A DNA stretch of 64,000 bases from Thalassobaculaceae bacterium (GTDB lineage Bacteria > Pseudomonadota > Alphaproteobacteria > Thalassobaculales > Thalassobaculaceae), in the NCBI GenBank assembly GCA_029212785.1, contig JARGOG010000008.1, positions 39,693 through 103,692 of the forward strand, given 5' to 3'. A program made the translations under genes and the position numbers. Shown here in pieces: positions 38,527 through 48,232 of the stretch (the first letter of the stretch is position 1; each line of letters opens with the position of its first letter). The notes beneath the pieces were generated by a model. The model searched no databases. It had not been told where the DNA came from and saw only the letters and a program-made list of their open reading frames with translations.

Positions 38527-41500
38527 ATGACCGCAGCGCCGACGGAGCATAACCACCCGACCGCCCGACGCGCCACCGATACGCGTGCGACCCTGGACCT
38601 GCGCGCCGCTATCCGCGCCGCGACCCTGGCCGAAGAGAGCGGACGGATCGCCGCGCTGAAGGAAGCCGCCGGCCTGTCCGAAGCGGACCGGGCGGCGATC
38701 TCGACGGATGCGGCCCGGCTGGTCGAAAGCGTGCGCGCCTCGACCGAACCGACGGTGATGGAGAGCTTTCTTGCCGAATACGGTCTCTCCACCAAGGAGG
38801 GCATCGCGCTGATGTGCCTGGCGGAGGCGCTGCTGCGGGTGCCGGACACGCCGACCATCGACGCGCTGATCGAGGACAAGATCGTTCCCGGCGAATGGGG
38901 CCAGCATCTCGGCCACTCCTCCTCCTCCCTGGTCAACGCCTCGACCTGGGCGCTGATGCTGACCGGAACCGTGCTTAGACCGGGTGAGCAGCAGGGTCTG
39001 GTGACGAGCCTGCGCGGAGCTGTGCGCCGTCTGGGCGAGCCGGTGGTCCGCACCGCCACCGGTCAGGCGATGATCGAGCTCGGCCGCCAATTCGTGCTCG
39101 GCCGGTCCATCGAGGAGGCGATGAAGCGCGGCGCCGGAATGGAGGCGCGCGGCTACACCTATTCCTTCGACATGCTGGGCGAGGCTGCCCGCACGGAGGC
39201 CGACGCAAGGCGCTACCACCTCGCCTATTCCGACGCGATCACCGCCATCGCGCCGGCCTGCACATCGAAGGACATCCGCGAGAACCCCGGCATCTCGGTC
39301 AAGCTCTCGGCCCTGCATGCCCGCTACGAGTTCCCGCAGAAGAAGCGGGTGATGACGGAACTGACGGCGCGCTGCCGTTCGCTGGCCCTGCTGGCGAAGA
39401 GCGCCAATATGGGCTTCAACATCGACGCCGAGGAAGCCGATCGGCTCGATCTCTCCCTCGACGTAATCGAGGCGGTGTTGAGCGACGAGGCGCTGGACGG
39501 CTGGGACGGGTTCGGCGTGGTGGTCCAGGCTTTCGGGCCGCGCGCGCATGACGTTCTGCGCTGGCTCCACGACCTCGCCGAGCGGCTGGACCGGCGGATC
39601 ATGGTGCGGCTGGTCAAGGGTGCGTATTGGGACACCGAAGTGAAACGGGCCCAGGCTCTCGGCCTGGAGGGCTATCCGGTGTTCACCGCCAAGGCCAATA
39701 CCGACGTGTCCTACATCGCCTGCGCCCGGCTGCTGCTCGGCATGACCGACCGGATCTACCCGCAATTCGCCAGCCACAACGCCCACACCGCCGCCGCGAT
39801 CCTGCATATGGCGGGGGACGACCGCGACCGGTTCGAGTTCCAGCGCCTGCATGGCATGGGCGAGTCCCTGCATGACACGGTGAGGCAGGAATACGGCACC
39901 CGGTGCCGGATCTACGCGCCGGTCGGCAAGCATCAGGACCTGCTGGCCTATCTGGTGCGCCGCCTGCTCGAGAACGGCGCGAACTCCTCCTTCGTGAACC
40001 AGATCGTCGATGACAGCGTGCCGGCCGAGACGGTTGCCGCCGATCCGTTCCCGCGCGCCGGGCACGCCAACCCACGCATTCCGAAGCCGTCCGACATCTA
40101 TGGCGGCGACCGGCGGAACGCCAAGGGCTGGGACCACACCGATCCGGTCGATATCGCGATCCTGGACCAGGCACGCGCACCCTTCGCCACCGCTATCTGG
40201 CATGCCGGGCCGACCCATGGCGGCGATCGGCCGGGCACCGAGGTCCTGAATCCGGCTGACCCGAGCGACCGCGTCGGCCGCGTGGTCGAGACCAATGCGG
40301 AAGAGATCGAGGACGCGATCCTGCGGGCGGCGGCGGCACAAGTGTCCTGGAGCGGCCGGGATGCGGCCGACCGTGCCACCGCCCTCGAGGCGGTCGCCGA
40401 CTTGTATGAGGCCAACGCACCGGAGCTCTTCGTCATCCTGGCACGGGAGGCGGGCAAGACCCTGCTCGACGCCATCGGCGAGGTGCGCGAGGCCGTCGAT
40501 TTCTGCCGCTACTATGCCGCCGAGACCCGACGCTTCGGCGATGCTGAAAAGGGCCGCGGCACCTTCGTGTGCATCTCTCCCTGGAACTTCCCGCTCGCCA
40601 TTTTCACCGGCCAGATCGCCGCCGCCCTGGCTTCCGGCAACACGGTGATCGCCAAACCGGCGGAGCAGACCCCGCTGATCGCCGCCGCCGCCGTCGCCCT
40701 GATGCACGCAGGCGGCATTCCGGACGACGTGATCCAATTGCTGCCGGGCGACGGAGCCACGGTCGGCGCCACCCTGGTCGGCGATCCGCGGATCGACGGC
40801 GTGTGCTTCACCGGCTCGACCGAGACCGCCCGGCGCATCCAGCACGCCATGGCCGAGACCGGCGCCGCCGAGGCGCCGCTGATCGCGGAGACCGGCGGGC
40901 TGAACGCCATGATCGTCGATAGCACGGCCCTGCCCGAGCAGGCGGTGCGCGACATCATCGCCTCCGCCTTCCAGAGCGCCGGCCAGCGCTGCTCGGCCCT
41001 GCGCTGTCTCTACGTCCAGCAGGAAGTGAAGGATCGGCTGCTGGAGATGCTGTTCGGCGCCATGGACGAGCTGCGGCTCGGCGACCCACGGCTGCTGGCG
41101 ACCGATATCGGCCCGGTGATCGACGCCGAGGCCCGCGACGGGATCGAGGCGCACTGCACCGCGATGGCTGAGGCCGGCAAGCTGCTGAAGCGAATGAAAG
41201 TCCCGGCGGCCGGCACCTTCGTGCCGCCGACGGTGATCGCGGTGGACGGGATCGAGGAGTTGGACCGCGAGATCTTCGGCCCGGTCCTGCATGTCGCCAG
41301 CTTCGGTCCCGACGAGTTGGCATCCGTGGTCGAGCGGGTCAACGCCAAGGGTTACGGCCTGACCTTCGGCCTGCACACGCGGGTCGACAGCCGGGTTCAG
41401 CAGGTGGTCGACCGGGTCCGGGTCGGCAACCTCTACGTCAACCGCAACCAGATCGGCGCCATCGTCGGCTCGCAGCCGTTCGGCGGCGAGGGTCTGTCCG

Positions 41501-42171
41501 GCACCGGCCCGAAGGCGGGTGGTCCGCACTATCTCTCGCGGTTCCGCACGGCGGGTGAGACGCCGGAGCCGGCAACGGCGCCGGCAGCCTTCGTCGATGC
41601 CGCCGGTCTCACCATGCTGATCGCGAAGGCCAAAGGCGCCACGTCCCTGCGCGCGGTCGGAAGGGCGCTGAAATCCGCCTCGCCGGCACTGAGCGCCGCC
41701 GCCGATATTGCCGATCAGACGCTCGAACTGCCGGGCCCGACCGGCGAGAGCAACCGATTCAGCGTGCATCCGCGCGGACTGATCCTATGTCTCGGCCCGA
41801 GCGCCGAGGCGGCCCGAGATCAGGCGATTCAGGCGCTGGCGACCGGCAACCGGGCGGTCGTCGTCGCCCCCGGCGCCGAAGCGGCGTTGGCCGACCTCGC
41901 CGAGTTGGCCCCCGCCCTGGTGGTATCCGAAGGCGTGATCGAGGTCGCGGCCTTGGCCGACGTGGCAGGGATCGACGGCGTCGCCTATGCGGGGGAGCGC
42001 GAGGCGGTACGGCCGGTCGCCCAGGCGCTCGCCCGACGCGGCGGCCCGCTGCTGGTCGCCATCACCGACCGTATCGACCCGGAACGCTACGTGCTGGAGC
42101 GCCATTTGTGCATCGACACCACGGCCGCCGGCGGCAACGCCTCCCTGCTGGCGACGAGCGGGCCGATATAG
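38527..42171 (+). CDS. putA: Bifunctional proline dehydrogenase / L-glutamate gamma-semialdehyde dehydrogenase
   Basis: A 1,214-residue PutA that oxidises proline to glutamate in two steps. It lacks the N-terminal ribbon-helix-helix DNA-binding domain of E. coli PutA, so it is an enzyme only. An N-terminal helical arm (about 1-130) precedes the FAD-barrel proline dehydrogenase (about 150-500: VRLVKGAYWDTEVKRAQ, HNAHTAAAI). The aldehyde dehydrogenase follows (about 540-1000: catalytic C822 in AGQRCSALRC, Glu in IAETGGLNA). The last 200 residues form the extra C-terminal domain of 'type B' PutAs such as that of Sinorhizobium, thought to cover the substrate tunnel. The ATG at 38527 has GGAG eight bases before it. 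Confidence 0.95.
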   Translation: MTAAPTEHNHPTARRATDTRATLDLRAAIRAATLAEESGRIAALKEAAGLSEADRAAISTDAARLVESVRASTEPTVMESFLAEYGLSTKEGIALMCLAEALLRVPDTPTIDALIEDKIVPGEWGQHLGHSSSSLVNASTWALMLTGTVLRPGEQQGLVTSLRGAVRRLGEPVVRTATGQAMIELGRQFVLGRSIEEAMKRGAGMEARGYTYSFDMLGEAARTEADARRYHLAYSDAITAIAPACTSKDIRENPGISVKLSALHARYEFPQKKRVMTELTARCRSLALLAKSANMGFNIDAEEADRLDLSLDVIEAVLSDEALDGWDGFGVVVQAFGPRAHDVLRWLHDLAERLDRRIMVRLVKGAYWDTEVKRAQALGLEGYPVFTAKANTDVSYIACARLLLGMTDRIYPQFASHNAHTAAAILHMAGDDRDRFEFQRLHGMGESLHDTVRQEYGTRCRIYAPVGKHQDLLAYLVRRLLENGANSSFVNQIVDDSVPAETVAADPFPRAGHANPRIPKPSDIYGGDRRNAKGWDHTDPVDIAILDQARAPFATAIWHAGPTHGGDRPGTEVLNPADPSDRVGRVVETNAEEIEDAILRAAAAQVSWSGRDAADRATALEAVADLYEANAPELFVILAREAGKTLLDAIGEVREAVDFCRYYAAETRRFGDAEKGRGTFVCISPWNFPLAIFTGQIAAALASGNTVIAKPAEQTPLIAAAAVALMHAGGIPDDVIQLLPGDGATVGATLVGDPRIDGVCFTGSTETARRIQHAMAETGAAEAPLIAETGGLNAMIVDSTALPEQAVRDIIASAFQSAGQRCSALRCLYVQQEVKDRLLEMLFGAMDELRLGDPRLLATDIGPVIDAEARDGIEAHCTAMAEAGKLLKRMKVPAAGTFVPPTVIAVDGIEELDREIFGPVLHVASFGPDELASVVERVNAKGYGLTFGLHTRVDSRVQQVVDRVRVGNLYVNRNQIGAIVGSQPFGGEGLSGTGPKAGGPHYLSRFRTAGETPEPATAPAAFVDAAGLTMLIAKAKGATSLRAVGRALKSASPALSAAADIADQTLELPGPTGESNRFSVHPRGLILCLGPSAEAARDQAIQALATGNRAVVVAPGAEAALADLAELAPALVVSEGVIEVAALADVAGIDGVAYAGEREAVRPVAQALARRGGPLLVAITDRIDPERYVLERHLCIDTTAAGGNASLLATSGPI

Positions 42172-42182
42172 ACCTAGACCGT

Positions 42183-42225
42183 CATCCCGGCTGCGCCCGG
42201 CCCCGATCCGGGATCTCCCGGGATG
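42183..42225. repeat. Inverted repeat between convergent putA and the MFS gene
   Basis: CATCCCGG and CCGGGATG lie 27 bases apart, with further GGCC-rich pairing inside. The GTCATCCCGG...CCGGGAT pattern resembles short palindromic elements scattered between genes in several Rhodospirillales genomes. It may also act as a terminator. Confidence 0.4.
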
Positions 42226-42242
42226 GCCGGCGGCACCGAGCG

Positions 42243-43457
42243 TTAAGCCGCCTGTTCCCGCCGGGCCAGCGTCATCGCCGTCAGGAACGCGGCCAATCCG
42301 ACCAGGATGCAGCCGAACACGGTCCAGCGCACGGCCGCGTAGCCGCCGACCTCCCAGATCGCCGCCCCCAGGGTCGCCGACGCGGCCGCCGCCCCCATGA
42401 AGCCGAGCGCCAGGGCGCCGGAGATTGATCCGAACCCGGCCCGACCCAGGATCTCGGCGGTCACCACCGGGCGGGTGATCGAAGTGACGCCATAGCCCGA
42501 CCCCTGGAGCACCACGAACAGCACCAGCAGCGCCGGCAAGGCGATCGAGCCGATCAGCGAGGAGATGGCGCCGATCATGAACACAAAGGACACGGCACAG
42601 ATCACCTGCATCGACATCCGGCGCTCGACGGCCATCATCGCCACGCGCCCGGCCACCTGCATCGGTCCGATCATCGACGCGACCAGAACCGCCGTCGCCA
42701 CCGGGACGTCGCGTTCCGCCAGCATCGGCAGCAGATGGGTGATGATGATGCCGTGGGTCAGACCGATCATCGAGAACGTGACGCCCAGCAGCCAGAAGGT
42801 CGGCTTGGTCATGGCACGGCGCAAATCGGAGGATCCGCCCGGCAGGGCCTTCGCCGGCGGTTCCTCCTCCGCCTGCGGCAGTGCCGTGCCGTAGCGGAAC
42901 AGCGGGATCGCGACGACGAGGATGATCACGGCGAAGGTCAGCACCGCCATGCGCCAGCCGAAATGCTCCGACACGAAGCCACCGAGCGGGAAGGACACGG
43001 TGCCGGCAAAACCGGCGACCAGGGTGATGCGGGTGATCGCCCGGCGCGCCTGACCGCCCAGCATCCGGGTGACGAAGGCGAAGCACGGCTCGTAGAGACA
43101 TCCGGACATGCACACGCCGATGCCGAGCCACAGCCCGAAGAACTGCCAGGAGGCCTGGACCACGCTCAACAGGCCGACCAGCACGCCGCCGACAACGGCG
43201 CAGGTGGTCAGCACCGCCCGGCCGTGGCCGCGGTCGATCACCCGGCCCATCAGCGGGGCGCAGAGGGCGGAGCAGACAAGGGCCGCGGAATACGCGCCGG
43301 CAAGCTCGGTCTTGGACCAGCCGAGATCGGCTTCCCAGTAGGCGATCAGCGCCGGGAAGCTGTAGAACATCCCGGCCCAAACGAGCGTCTCGGCAATGGC
43401 AAGGGCGGCGACGCGCCTGGTGGGGAACGTCGCCGCAGCAGAGGCGGTAGAGGTCAA
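42243..43457 (-). CDS. MFS transporter, in an arsenic-type operon
   Basis: A 404-residue major-facilitator protein with about twelve membrane helices. The first loop motif PLMGRVIDRGHGRAV is recognisable. The start is a TTG whose four bases TTGA overlap the permease stop, so translation is coupled. It resembles bacterial MFS exporters of the oxalate/formate antiporter-like type. Position after an ArsP-like permease and an ArsR-type regulator suggests export of an arsenical or related toxic ion, but the substrate is inferred only from context. Confidence 0.8.
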   Translation of the reverse strand: MTSTASAAATFPTRRVAALAIAETLVWAGMFYSFPALIAYWEADLGWSKTELAGAYSAALVCSALCAPLMGRVIDRGHGRAVLTTCAVVGGVLVGLLSVVQASWQFFGLWLGIGVCMSGCLYEPCFAFVTRMLGGQARRAITRITLVAGFAGTVSFPLGGFVSEHFGWRMAVLTFAVIILVVAIPLFRYGTALPQAEEEPPAKALPGGSSDLRRAMTKPTFWLLGVTFSMIGLTHGIIITHLLPMLAERDVPVATAVLVASMIGPMQVAGRVAMMAVERRMSMQVICAVSFVFMIGAISSLIGSIALPALLVLFVVLQGSGYGVTSITRPVVTAEILGRAGFGSISGALALGFMGAAAASATLGAAIWEVGGYAAVRWTVFGCILVGLAAFLTAMTLARREQAA

Positions 43458-44479
43458 GCGATCACGCCGTACAGCGCTCCCATGGAGAAGGCCCCAACAA
43501 AGGCGAACCCCAGGTATACGGCGAAGACATGCGGGCGGGCCAGAGCCCAAACCGCGATCATCGCCGGGATTGAACTGACCCCGCCGGCCAGCAGGAAGGC
43601 CATGCCGGCCCCCGGTGCCATGCCCTGCTCGATCAGGCCGCCGACCAGCGGCAGCGCGGCATAGCCGTTCAGATAGGCCGGCACCCCGACCAGAGTGGCG
43701 CCCAGCACCGGCAGCCACCCCTCCCCGCCGATGACCGCGCTGACGGTCTCGGCCGGGATGTAGGCGAGCATCAGGCTCTCCAGGAAGAACGCGACGGCCA
43801 ACCACTTGCCGAGGAACAAGGTGGTCTCCCAGGCATTCTTGGCGAATTTCTCGCGCCGGCCCTGGTCGTCCCAGAACTTCCAGACAACCTGTTTCGGCGC
43901 GCGCACGCTGGACGCGCCGCAGCCGCCATTGCCGACCCCCTCGCGCAACGGGTCGCCGAAGCCGCCGGCGCGCACCACGGCATAGGTGCCGAAGCCGCCG
44001 ATCAGGCCGACCGCAATGGCTGCGAAGACCTTGTACAGGGCAAAGTCCATACCGAGCGTGCCGGCGGTCAGGAAGAACATGGACGGGTCCATCAGCGGCG
44101 AGGCCAACCAGAAGGCCATGACCGGCGCCAGCGGCACGCCCATCGACAGCAATGCCGCGATCAGCGGAATGACGCCGCAGCTACAGAACGGCGACAGCGC
44201 GCCCATCAGGGCGGCGGCCCCGATCATCGTCACCTCCCGTCCCTCGAAGGCGCGAGCGATCAGGCCGTCGGCCCCGCTCGCCTTGGCATAGGCGGCGATG
44301 GCGATGGAGGCGAACAGGAATGGCGCGACACCGAGCAGCGCATCCCCGACGAACAGGGCGCTGGCAACCGCCTGGTCACCGGCGAGAACGGCGAGCACGG
44401 CAAAGGCGCCGAGCACGACGACAAGCGTCCAATCGATCCGGCCGGCGAGACGCCGGGTGGTGAGGGCCATATCGGCCAT
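43454..44479 (-). CDS. ArsP/DUF318-family permease
   Basis: A 341-residue membrane protein of the PF03773 permease family, which includes ArsP, an exporter of trivalent organoarsenicals. The diagnostic LSPFCSCGVIPLIAALL and FWLASPLMDPSMFFLTAG are present, with a hydrophilic loop (about 180-215) containing GGCGASS. The second half repeats the motif as VGVPAYLNGYAALPL. AAGGAG sits seven bases before the ATG. It follows an ArsR-type gene and has an operator-like site 20 bases before its start. Some family members move other metals, so arsenical export is probable, not certain. Confidence 0.82.
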   Translation of the reverse strand: MADMALTTRRLAGRIDWTLVVVLGAFAVLAVLAGDQAVASALFVGDALLGVAPFLFASIAIAAYAKASGADGLIARAFEGREVTMIGAAALMGALSPFCSCGVIPLIAALLSMGVPLAPVMAFWLASPLMDPSMFFLTAGTLGMDFALYKVFAAIAVGLIGGFGTYAVVRAGGFGDPLREGVGNGGCGASSVRAPKQVVWKFWDDQGRREKFAKNAWETTLFLGKWLAVAFFLESLMLAYIPAETVSAVIGGEGWLPVLGATLVGVPAYLNGYAALPLVGGLIEQGMAPGAGMAFLLAGGVSSIPAMIAVWALARPHVFAVYLGFAFVGAFSMGALYGVIA

Positions 44480-44498
44480 GGCACTGCTCCTTCTTCCC

Positions 44499-44512
44499 TA
44501 TTCCCAAGAATA
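44499..44512. promoter_or_regulatory. ArsR-type operator site before the permease
   Basis: The 14-mer TATTCCCAAGAATA is a palindrome TATTC-N4-GAATA, 20 bases upstream of the permease start codon. It matches 13 of 14 bases of the site upstream of arsR (44893-44906), so it is probably bound by the same regulator. Confidence 0.55.
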
Positions 44513-44542
44513 TCGACATTTCCGAGCAAAAAAAAGCGTCAA

Positions 44543-44854
44543 TCAGGCGGCGTCGCAGGATTTTCCGCGCGCGTCGGCGCAGCATTCCCGGGTCAGGTAG
44601 TCGACGGTCGCCTGCATGGACTCGTAGTTGGCGTGGCAGTAGAGGGTCGTCCCGTCCCGCTCCTGGCGGACCAGGCCGACCGCGATCAGCTTGTGCAGGT
44701 GGTGCGACAGGGTCGACCGCGCGGTACCCGTGCGCATCTGGATCTCACCGACCGGCAAACCGTCCGGCCCCGCCCGCACCAGGGTGCGGAAGATCTCGAG
44801 CCGGGTCTCGTTACCAAGCGCCTCCAGGCGACGCGCTGTCTCGGTGCTGTCCAT
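44543..44854 (-). CDS. ArsR-family metalloregulator
   Basis: A 103-residue winged-helix repressor of the ArsR/SmtB family. The recognition helix is in TARSTLSHHLHKLIAVGLV, followed by the wing RDGTTLYCHANY. Three cysteines at the C-terminus (C91, C92, C100 in RECCADARGKSC) resemble the CC-x-C thiolate site of Acidithiobacillus ArsR, which senses As(III) outside the DNA-binding helix. On binding the metalloid it should release the operators found before itself and before the permease. It heads an arsR-permease-MFS unit, with 63 bp between the regulator and the permease. Confidence 0.9.
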   Translation of the reverse strand: MDSTETARRLEALGNETRLEIFRTLVRAGPDGLPVGEIQMRTGTARSTLSHHLHKLIAVGLVRQERDGTTLYCHANYESMQATVDYLTRECCADARGKSCDAA

Positions 44855-44890
44855 GGGGAGAATATAGACCTTGTCCGCCTCGCCTGCAAC

Positions 44891-44916
44891 GATATTCCGA
44901 AGAATACGGGAATATC
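44891..44916. promoter_or_regulatory. ArsR-type operator upstream of the regulator gene
   Basis: TATTCCGAAGAATA (44893-44906) repeats the site before the permease. The longer region also reads GATATTCC...GGAATATC, 8-bp arms 10 bases apart (44891-44916), giving an extra half-site. It lies about 40 bases before the regulator's start codon, as expected for autoregulation. Confidence 0.6.
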
Positions 44917-44994
44917 ATGAACCGACCCAAGATCCACCGCCTCGGCACCAGGCCGGGGAGTGGGAAACGAGGTCAGAAAGTTGGAACGCGAACA

Positions 44995-45021
44995 GCCCGG
45001 CGCGGACGCCGCCCGCCGGGC
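44995..45021 (-). terminator. Hairpin after dxs
   Basis: GCCCGGCG and CGCCGGGC form a perfect 8-bp stem just beyond the dxs stop. The T-run is weak (TGTT), so termination is uncertain. Confidence 0.4.
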
Positions 45022-45026
45022 AGCCC

Positions 45027-46961
45027 TCAGGCCACCGGGCCGGCGCCGGATGCGCCGACATCGCCGCCGCTCGCCATCAGGGCGCCGAGCGCCATGGTCA
45101 CGATGGCAGTGGCGTCCAGGCCGGCATCCTTGTACTGGGCCGGTTGGCTGTCGTGGTCGATCGGCCGGTCCGGCAGCACCATCGGCCGCACCGCCAGTCC
45201 CGCATCCAGCAATCCGGCATGGGCCAGATGATGCAGGACCTGGGTGGCGAAGCCGCCGATCGCGTTCTCCTCCACCGTGATCAGCACGGCGTGGTCGCGG
45301 GCGAGACGGGTGACCAGATCGGTATCGATCGGCTTGGCGAAGCGGGCATCGGCGACGGTGGTGGAAATGCCGCGGACCTGCAGCGCCTCAGCCGCGGCGA
45401 GTGCGTCCTGCAACCGCCCGCCGAGCGACAGGATGGCCACGGTGGTGCCCTCGCGCACCACCCGGCCCCGGCCGATCTCCAGAACGGATCCGGTGGCCGG
45501 CAACTCGACACCGACCCCCTCGCCGCGCGGATAGCGGATGGCGGACGGGCCGTCATCGATGGCGGCCGATGTCGCGACCATGTGCTTCAGTTCGGCCTCG
45601 TCCGACGGCGCCATGATGACGAAGTTCGGCAGGCAGCCGAGATAGGTCAGGTCGAAGGCGCCCGCATGGGTCGCCCCATCGGCACCGACCAGGCCCGCCC
45701 GGTCGATGGCGAAGCGCACAGGCAGTTCCTGCAGCATCACGTCGTGGACCACCTGGTCGTATCCGCGCTGCAGAAAGGTCGAATAGATCGCGCAGAACGG
45801 CTTCAGCCCCTCGCAGGCCATGCCGGCGGCGAAGGTGACCGCGTGCTGCTCGGCGATGCCGACGTCGAAGCTGCGTTTCGGGAACCGCTCGGCGAACTTG
45901 TTCAGGCCGGTGCCCGAGGGCATGGCCGCCGTCACCGCGACGATCTTGTCGTCCGCTTCGGCAGCCTGGATCAAGCTCTCGGCGAAGACGTTGGTATAGC
46001 TGGGTGCGTTCGGTTTCGGCTTGGCCTGGGCGCCGGTGACCACGTCGAACTTGGCGACGGCGTGATACTTCTCGGCATTGGTCTCGCCGAACGGGTGGCC
46101 ACGGCCCTTCTCGGTGACCACGTGCAGCAGCACCGGGCCTTGCTTGCGGCCCTTCAGCTTCTTCAGGATCGGCACCAGGTGGTCGAGATTGTGACCGTCG
46201 ACCGGGCCGACATAGAAGAAGCCCATCTCCTCGAACAGGGTGCCGCCGGTCAGCATCCCGCGGGCGAATTCCTCGGCGCGCTGGGCCGCACGCTCCAGCG
46301 GCTTGGGGAAATGCCGGGCGACCTGCTTGCCGAGCTCGCGGAACGACGCGAAGGAGCGCGACGAGACGATTTGGGAGAGATAGGCGCTCATCGCGCCCAC
46401 CGGCGGGGCGATCGACATGTCGTTGTCGTTCAGGATCACCAGCATCCGGCTGGCCGAGGCGCCGGCATTGTTCATCGCCTCATAGGCCATGCCGGCGCTC
46501 ATCGCGCCGTCGCCGATCACCGCCACCACGTCGAAATCGTTGCCCAGCAGGTCGCGGGCCGCCGCCATACCGAGGCCGGAGGAGATCGAGGTCGAGCTGT
46601 GGGCGGCACCGAACGGGTCGTATTCGCTCTCCGAACGCTTGGTGAAACCGGAGAGACCGCCGACCTGGCGCAGAGTGCGGATCCGCTCGCGCCGGCCGGT
46701 CAGGATCTTGTGCGGATAGGCCTGGTGGCCGACATCCCAGATCACTTTGTCCCGCGGCGTGTCGAAGACATGGTGCAGCGCCACGGTCAGTTCGACAACG
46801 CCGAGCCCGGCGCCGAGATGACCGCCAGTGGCCGAAACGGCTGAAATCGTCTCCGCCCGCAATTCGTCTGCGACCTGGCGCAGTTCGGCCGTTTTCAGCC
46901 CCTTCAGATCGTCCGGGGTGGCGATCCGGTCCAGAAGCGGGGTATCGGGACGGTGACTCAT
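45027..46961 (-). CDS. dxs: 1-deoxy-D-xylulose-5-phosphate synthase
   Basis: A 644-residue thiamine-dependent enzyme that joins pyruvate and glyceraldehyde-3-phosphate, the first step of the non-mevalonate isoprenoid pathway. Marks: [35 protein letters not shown], the thiamine motif [18 protein letters not shown], and a transketolase-like C-terminal half with the acidic [11 protein letters not shown]. The ATG at 46961 is used. It follows ispA after a 19-bp gap, completing an xseB-ispA-dxs operon. Confidence 0.97.
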   Translation of the reverse strand: MSHRPDTPLLDRIATPDDLKGLKTAELRQVADELRAETISAVSATGGHLGAGLGVVELTVALHHVFDTPRDKVIWDVGHQAYPHKILTGRRERIRTLRQVGGLSGFTKRSESEYDPFGAAHSSTSISSGLGMAAARDLLGNDFDVVAVIGDGAMSAGMAYEAMNNAGASASRMLVILNDNDMSIAPPVGAMSAYLSQIVSSRSFASFRELGKQVARHFPKPLERAAQRAEEFARGMLTGGTLFEEMGFFYVGPVDGHNLDHLVPILKKLKGRKQGPVLLHVVTEKGRGHPFGETNAEKYHAVAKFDVVTGAQAKPKPNAPSYTNVFAESLIQAAEADDKIVAVTAAMPSGTGLNKFAERFPKRSFDVGIAEQHAVTFAAGMACEGLKPFCAIYSTFLQRGYDQVVHDVMLQELPVRFAIDRAGLVGADGATHAGAFDLTYLGCLPNFVIMAPSDEAELKHMVATSAAIDDGPSAIRYPRGEGVGVELPATGSVLEIGRGRVVREGTTVAILSLGGRLQDALAAAEALQVRGISTTVADARFAKPIDTDLVTRLARDHAVLITVEENAIGGFATQVLHHLAHAGLLDAGLAVRPMVLPDRPIDHDSQPAQYKDAGLDATAIVTMALGALMASGGDVGASGAGPVA

Positions 46962-46980
46962 GATCCTGATATCCAGTGCG

Positions 46981-47874
46981 TCAGTTCGTGCGGTCGACGA
47001 CGAAACGGGCGGCCTCGCGCAGCGGATCGGCGGCCTCGTCGAACACATCAAGCGCATGGACAGCCTGCTCGATCAGCAGATGCGCCTGCGCCCGCGCTCT
47101 CTCTGCGCCCAGAATAGACACGAAAGTCGCTTTTCCCGCTGCGGCGTCCTGTCCCACCGGCTTGCCCGTCTTCTCCGGATCGCCTTCCGCGTCCAGCAGG
47201 TCGTCGGAGATCTGGAACGCCAGGCCGAACTCCTGCGCGAAGTTGTGCAGAGCCATATAGGAACGATAGGAGCCTTTGCCCAGCACCGCGCCCGCCACCG
47301 AGGAGAATGCGAACATCTCGCCGGTCTTCAACCGCTGCAGGCGGGTGATGGCGCCAATGTTCATTTCCGCCTCCTGCTGCTCAGCCAGCAGGTCGATCAT
47401 CTGACCGCCACACATGCCGTGGCCGCCGGCTGCCTGGGAGAGTTCCTTGACCAGTTCGATCCGCACGTTCGGGTCGGCATGGGTCTCGGGCGCGCTCAGG
47501 ATCTCGAAGGCCAAAGCCTGCAGCGCGTCGCCGGCCAGGATCGCCGTCGCCTCGTCAAACTGCTTGTGGCAGCTCGGCCGGCCACGGCGCGTGTCCGAAT
47601 TGTCCATCGCCGGCAGGTCGTCATGGATCAGCGAATAGGTGTGCATGAACTCGACCGCCGCCGCGACCCGGGCGGCGCAGCGCTTGTCGACCCGGAACAG
47701 GGCCGCGCACTGCATCACCAGAAACGGCCGCAACCGCTTGCCGCCCGCCTGACAGGAATACCGCATGGCCTCGAACAGCCGCGCCTCGGCGTCGTCGGGC
47801 TGCGGCAGCAGCAGGTCCATGGTCTTGTCGACCGTGGCGGCACAATCCGCCAGCAGCGTCGCCAGATCGGCCAT
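46981..47874 (-). CDS. ispA: Farnesyl diphosphate synthase (geranyltranstransferase)
   Basis: A 297-residue short-chain prenyl synthase joining IPP with DMAPP and GPP. First Asp-rich motif: [15 protein letters not shown]; second: [21 protein letters not shown] and [11 protein letters not shown] are also diagnostic. The ATG at 47874 with GGAG eight bases before it is better than the GTG at 47880. It lies 12 bases after xseB. Confidence 0.95.
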   Translation of the reverse strand: MADLATLLADCAATVDKTMDLLLPQPDDAEARLFEAMRYSCQAGGKRLRPFLVMQCAALFRVDKRCAARVAAAVEFMHTYSLIHDDLPAMDNSDTRRGRPSCHKQFDEATAILAGDALQALAFEILSAPETHADPNVRIELVKELSQAAGGHGMCGGQMIDLLAEQQEAEMNIGAITRLQRLKTGEMFAFSSVAGAVLGKGSYRSYMALHNFAQEFGLAFQISDDLLDAEGDPEKTGKPVGQDAAAGKATFVSILGAERARAQAHLLIEQAVHALDVFDEAADPLREAARFVVDRTN

Positions 47875-47886
47875 CGCCACGTCTCC

Positions 47887-48138
47887 TCAGGCGTCGAATT
47901 CGGTGGTGCCGGACGGCTGGCCGCTCTCGTCGAGCTTGATCTTCTCGACCTTGAGCCGGGCCTCCTCGAGCTTCTTCTGACAATGCTTCTTCAACGCGGC
48001 ACCGCGCTCATAGGCGGCGATGGCGTCGTCCAGCGAGCCCCGGCCCTGCTCCAGGGTTTCGACAATCCCTTCGAGCTCGCGGAGAGCATCCTCGAAGCTC
48101 ATGGATTCAACAGGTGCGGCGGCGTTTTTGTCGGTCAC
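47887..48138 (-). CDS. xseB: Exodeoxyribonuclease VII small subunit
   Basis: An 83-residue XseB that binds the large subunit XseA to form the single-strand nuclease. The SFEDALRELEGIVETLEQG and LDDAIAAYERGAALKKHCQKKL helices are characteristic. A GTG start follows GGAGG by 6 bases. It heads the xseB-ispA-dxs operon, as in many proteobacteria. Confidence 0.95.
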   Translation of the reverse strand: MTDKNAAAPVESMSFEDALRELEGIVETLEQGRGSLDDAIAAYERGAALKKHCQKKLEEARLKVEKIKLDESGQPSGTTEFDA

Positions 48139-48232
48139 TTCAATCCTCCGGAAAGCGCGCGGAGTGTATGCATCGCACGGATGCGAAACAAGGCTGGCGG
48201 CTACCCAAAAAGGACGCCGTGCCGTGAGCGCC

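Noticed and set aside
38431..41769. An 1,100-residue minus-strand ORF opposite putA
   Set aside because: It is the antisense frame of a very GC-rich gene; GLG/AVD-type low-information sequence, no motif.
44917..45231. Short plus-strand ORF after the arsR operator
   Set aside because: It overlaps the dxs 3' end, is Arg/Pro-rich and lacks a ribosome site; the ATG falls next to the operator by chance.
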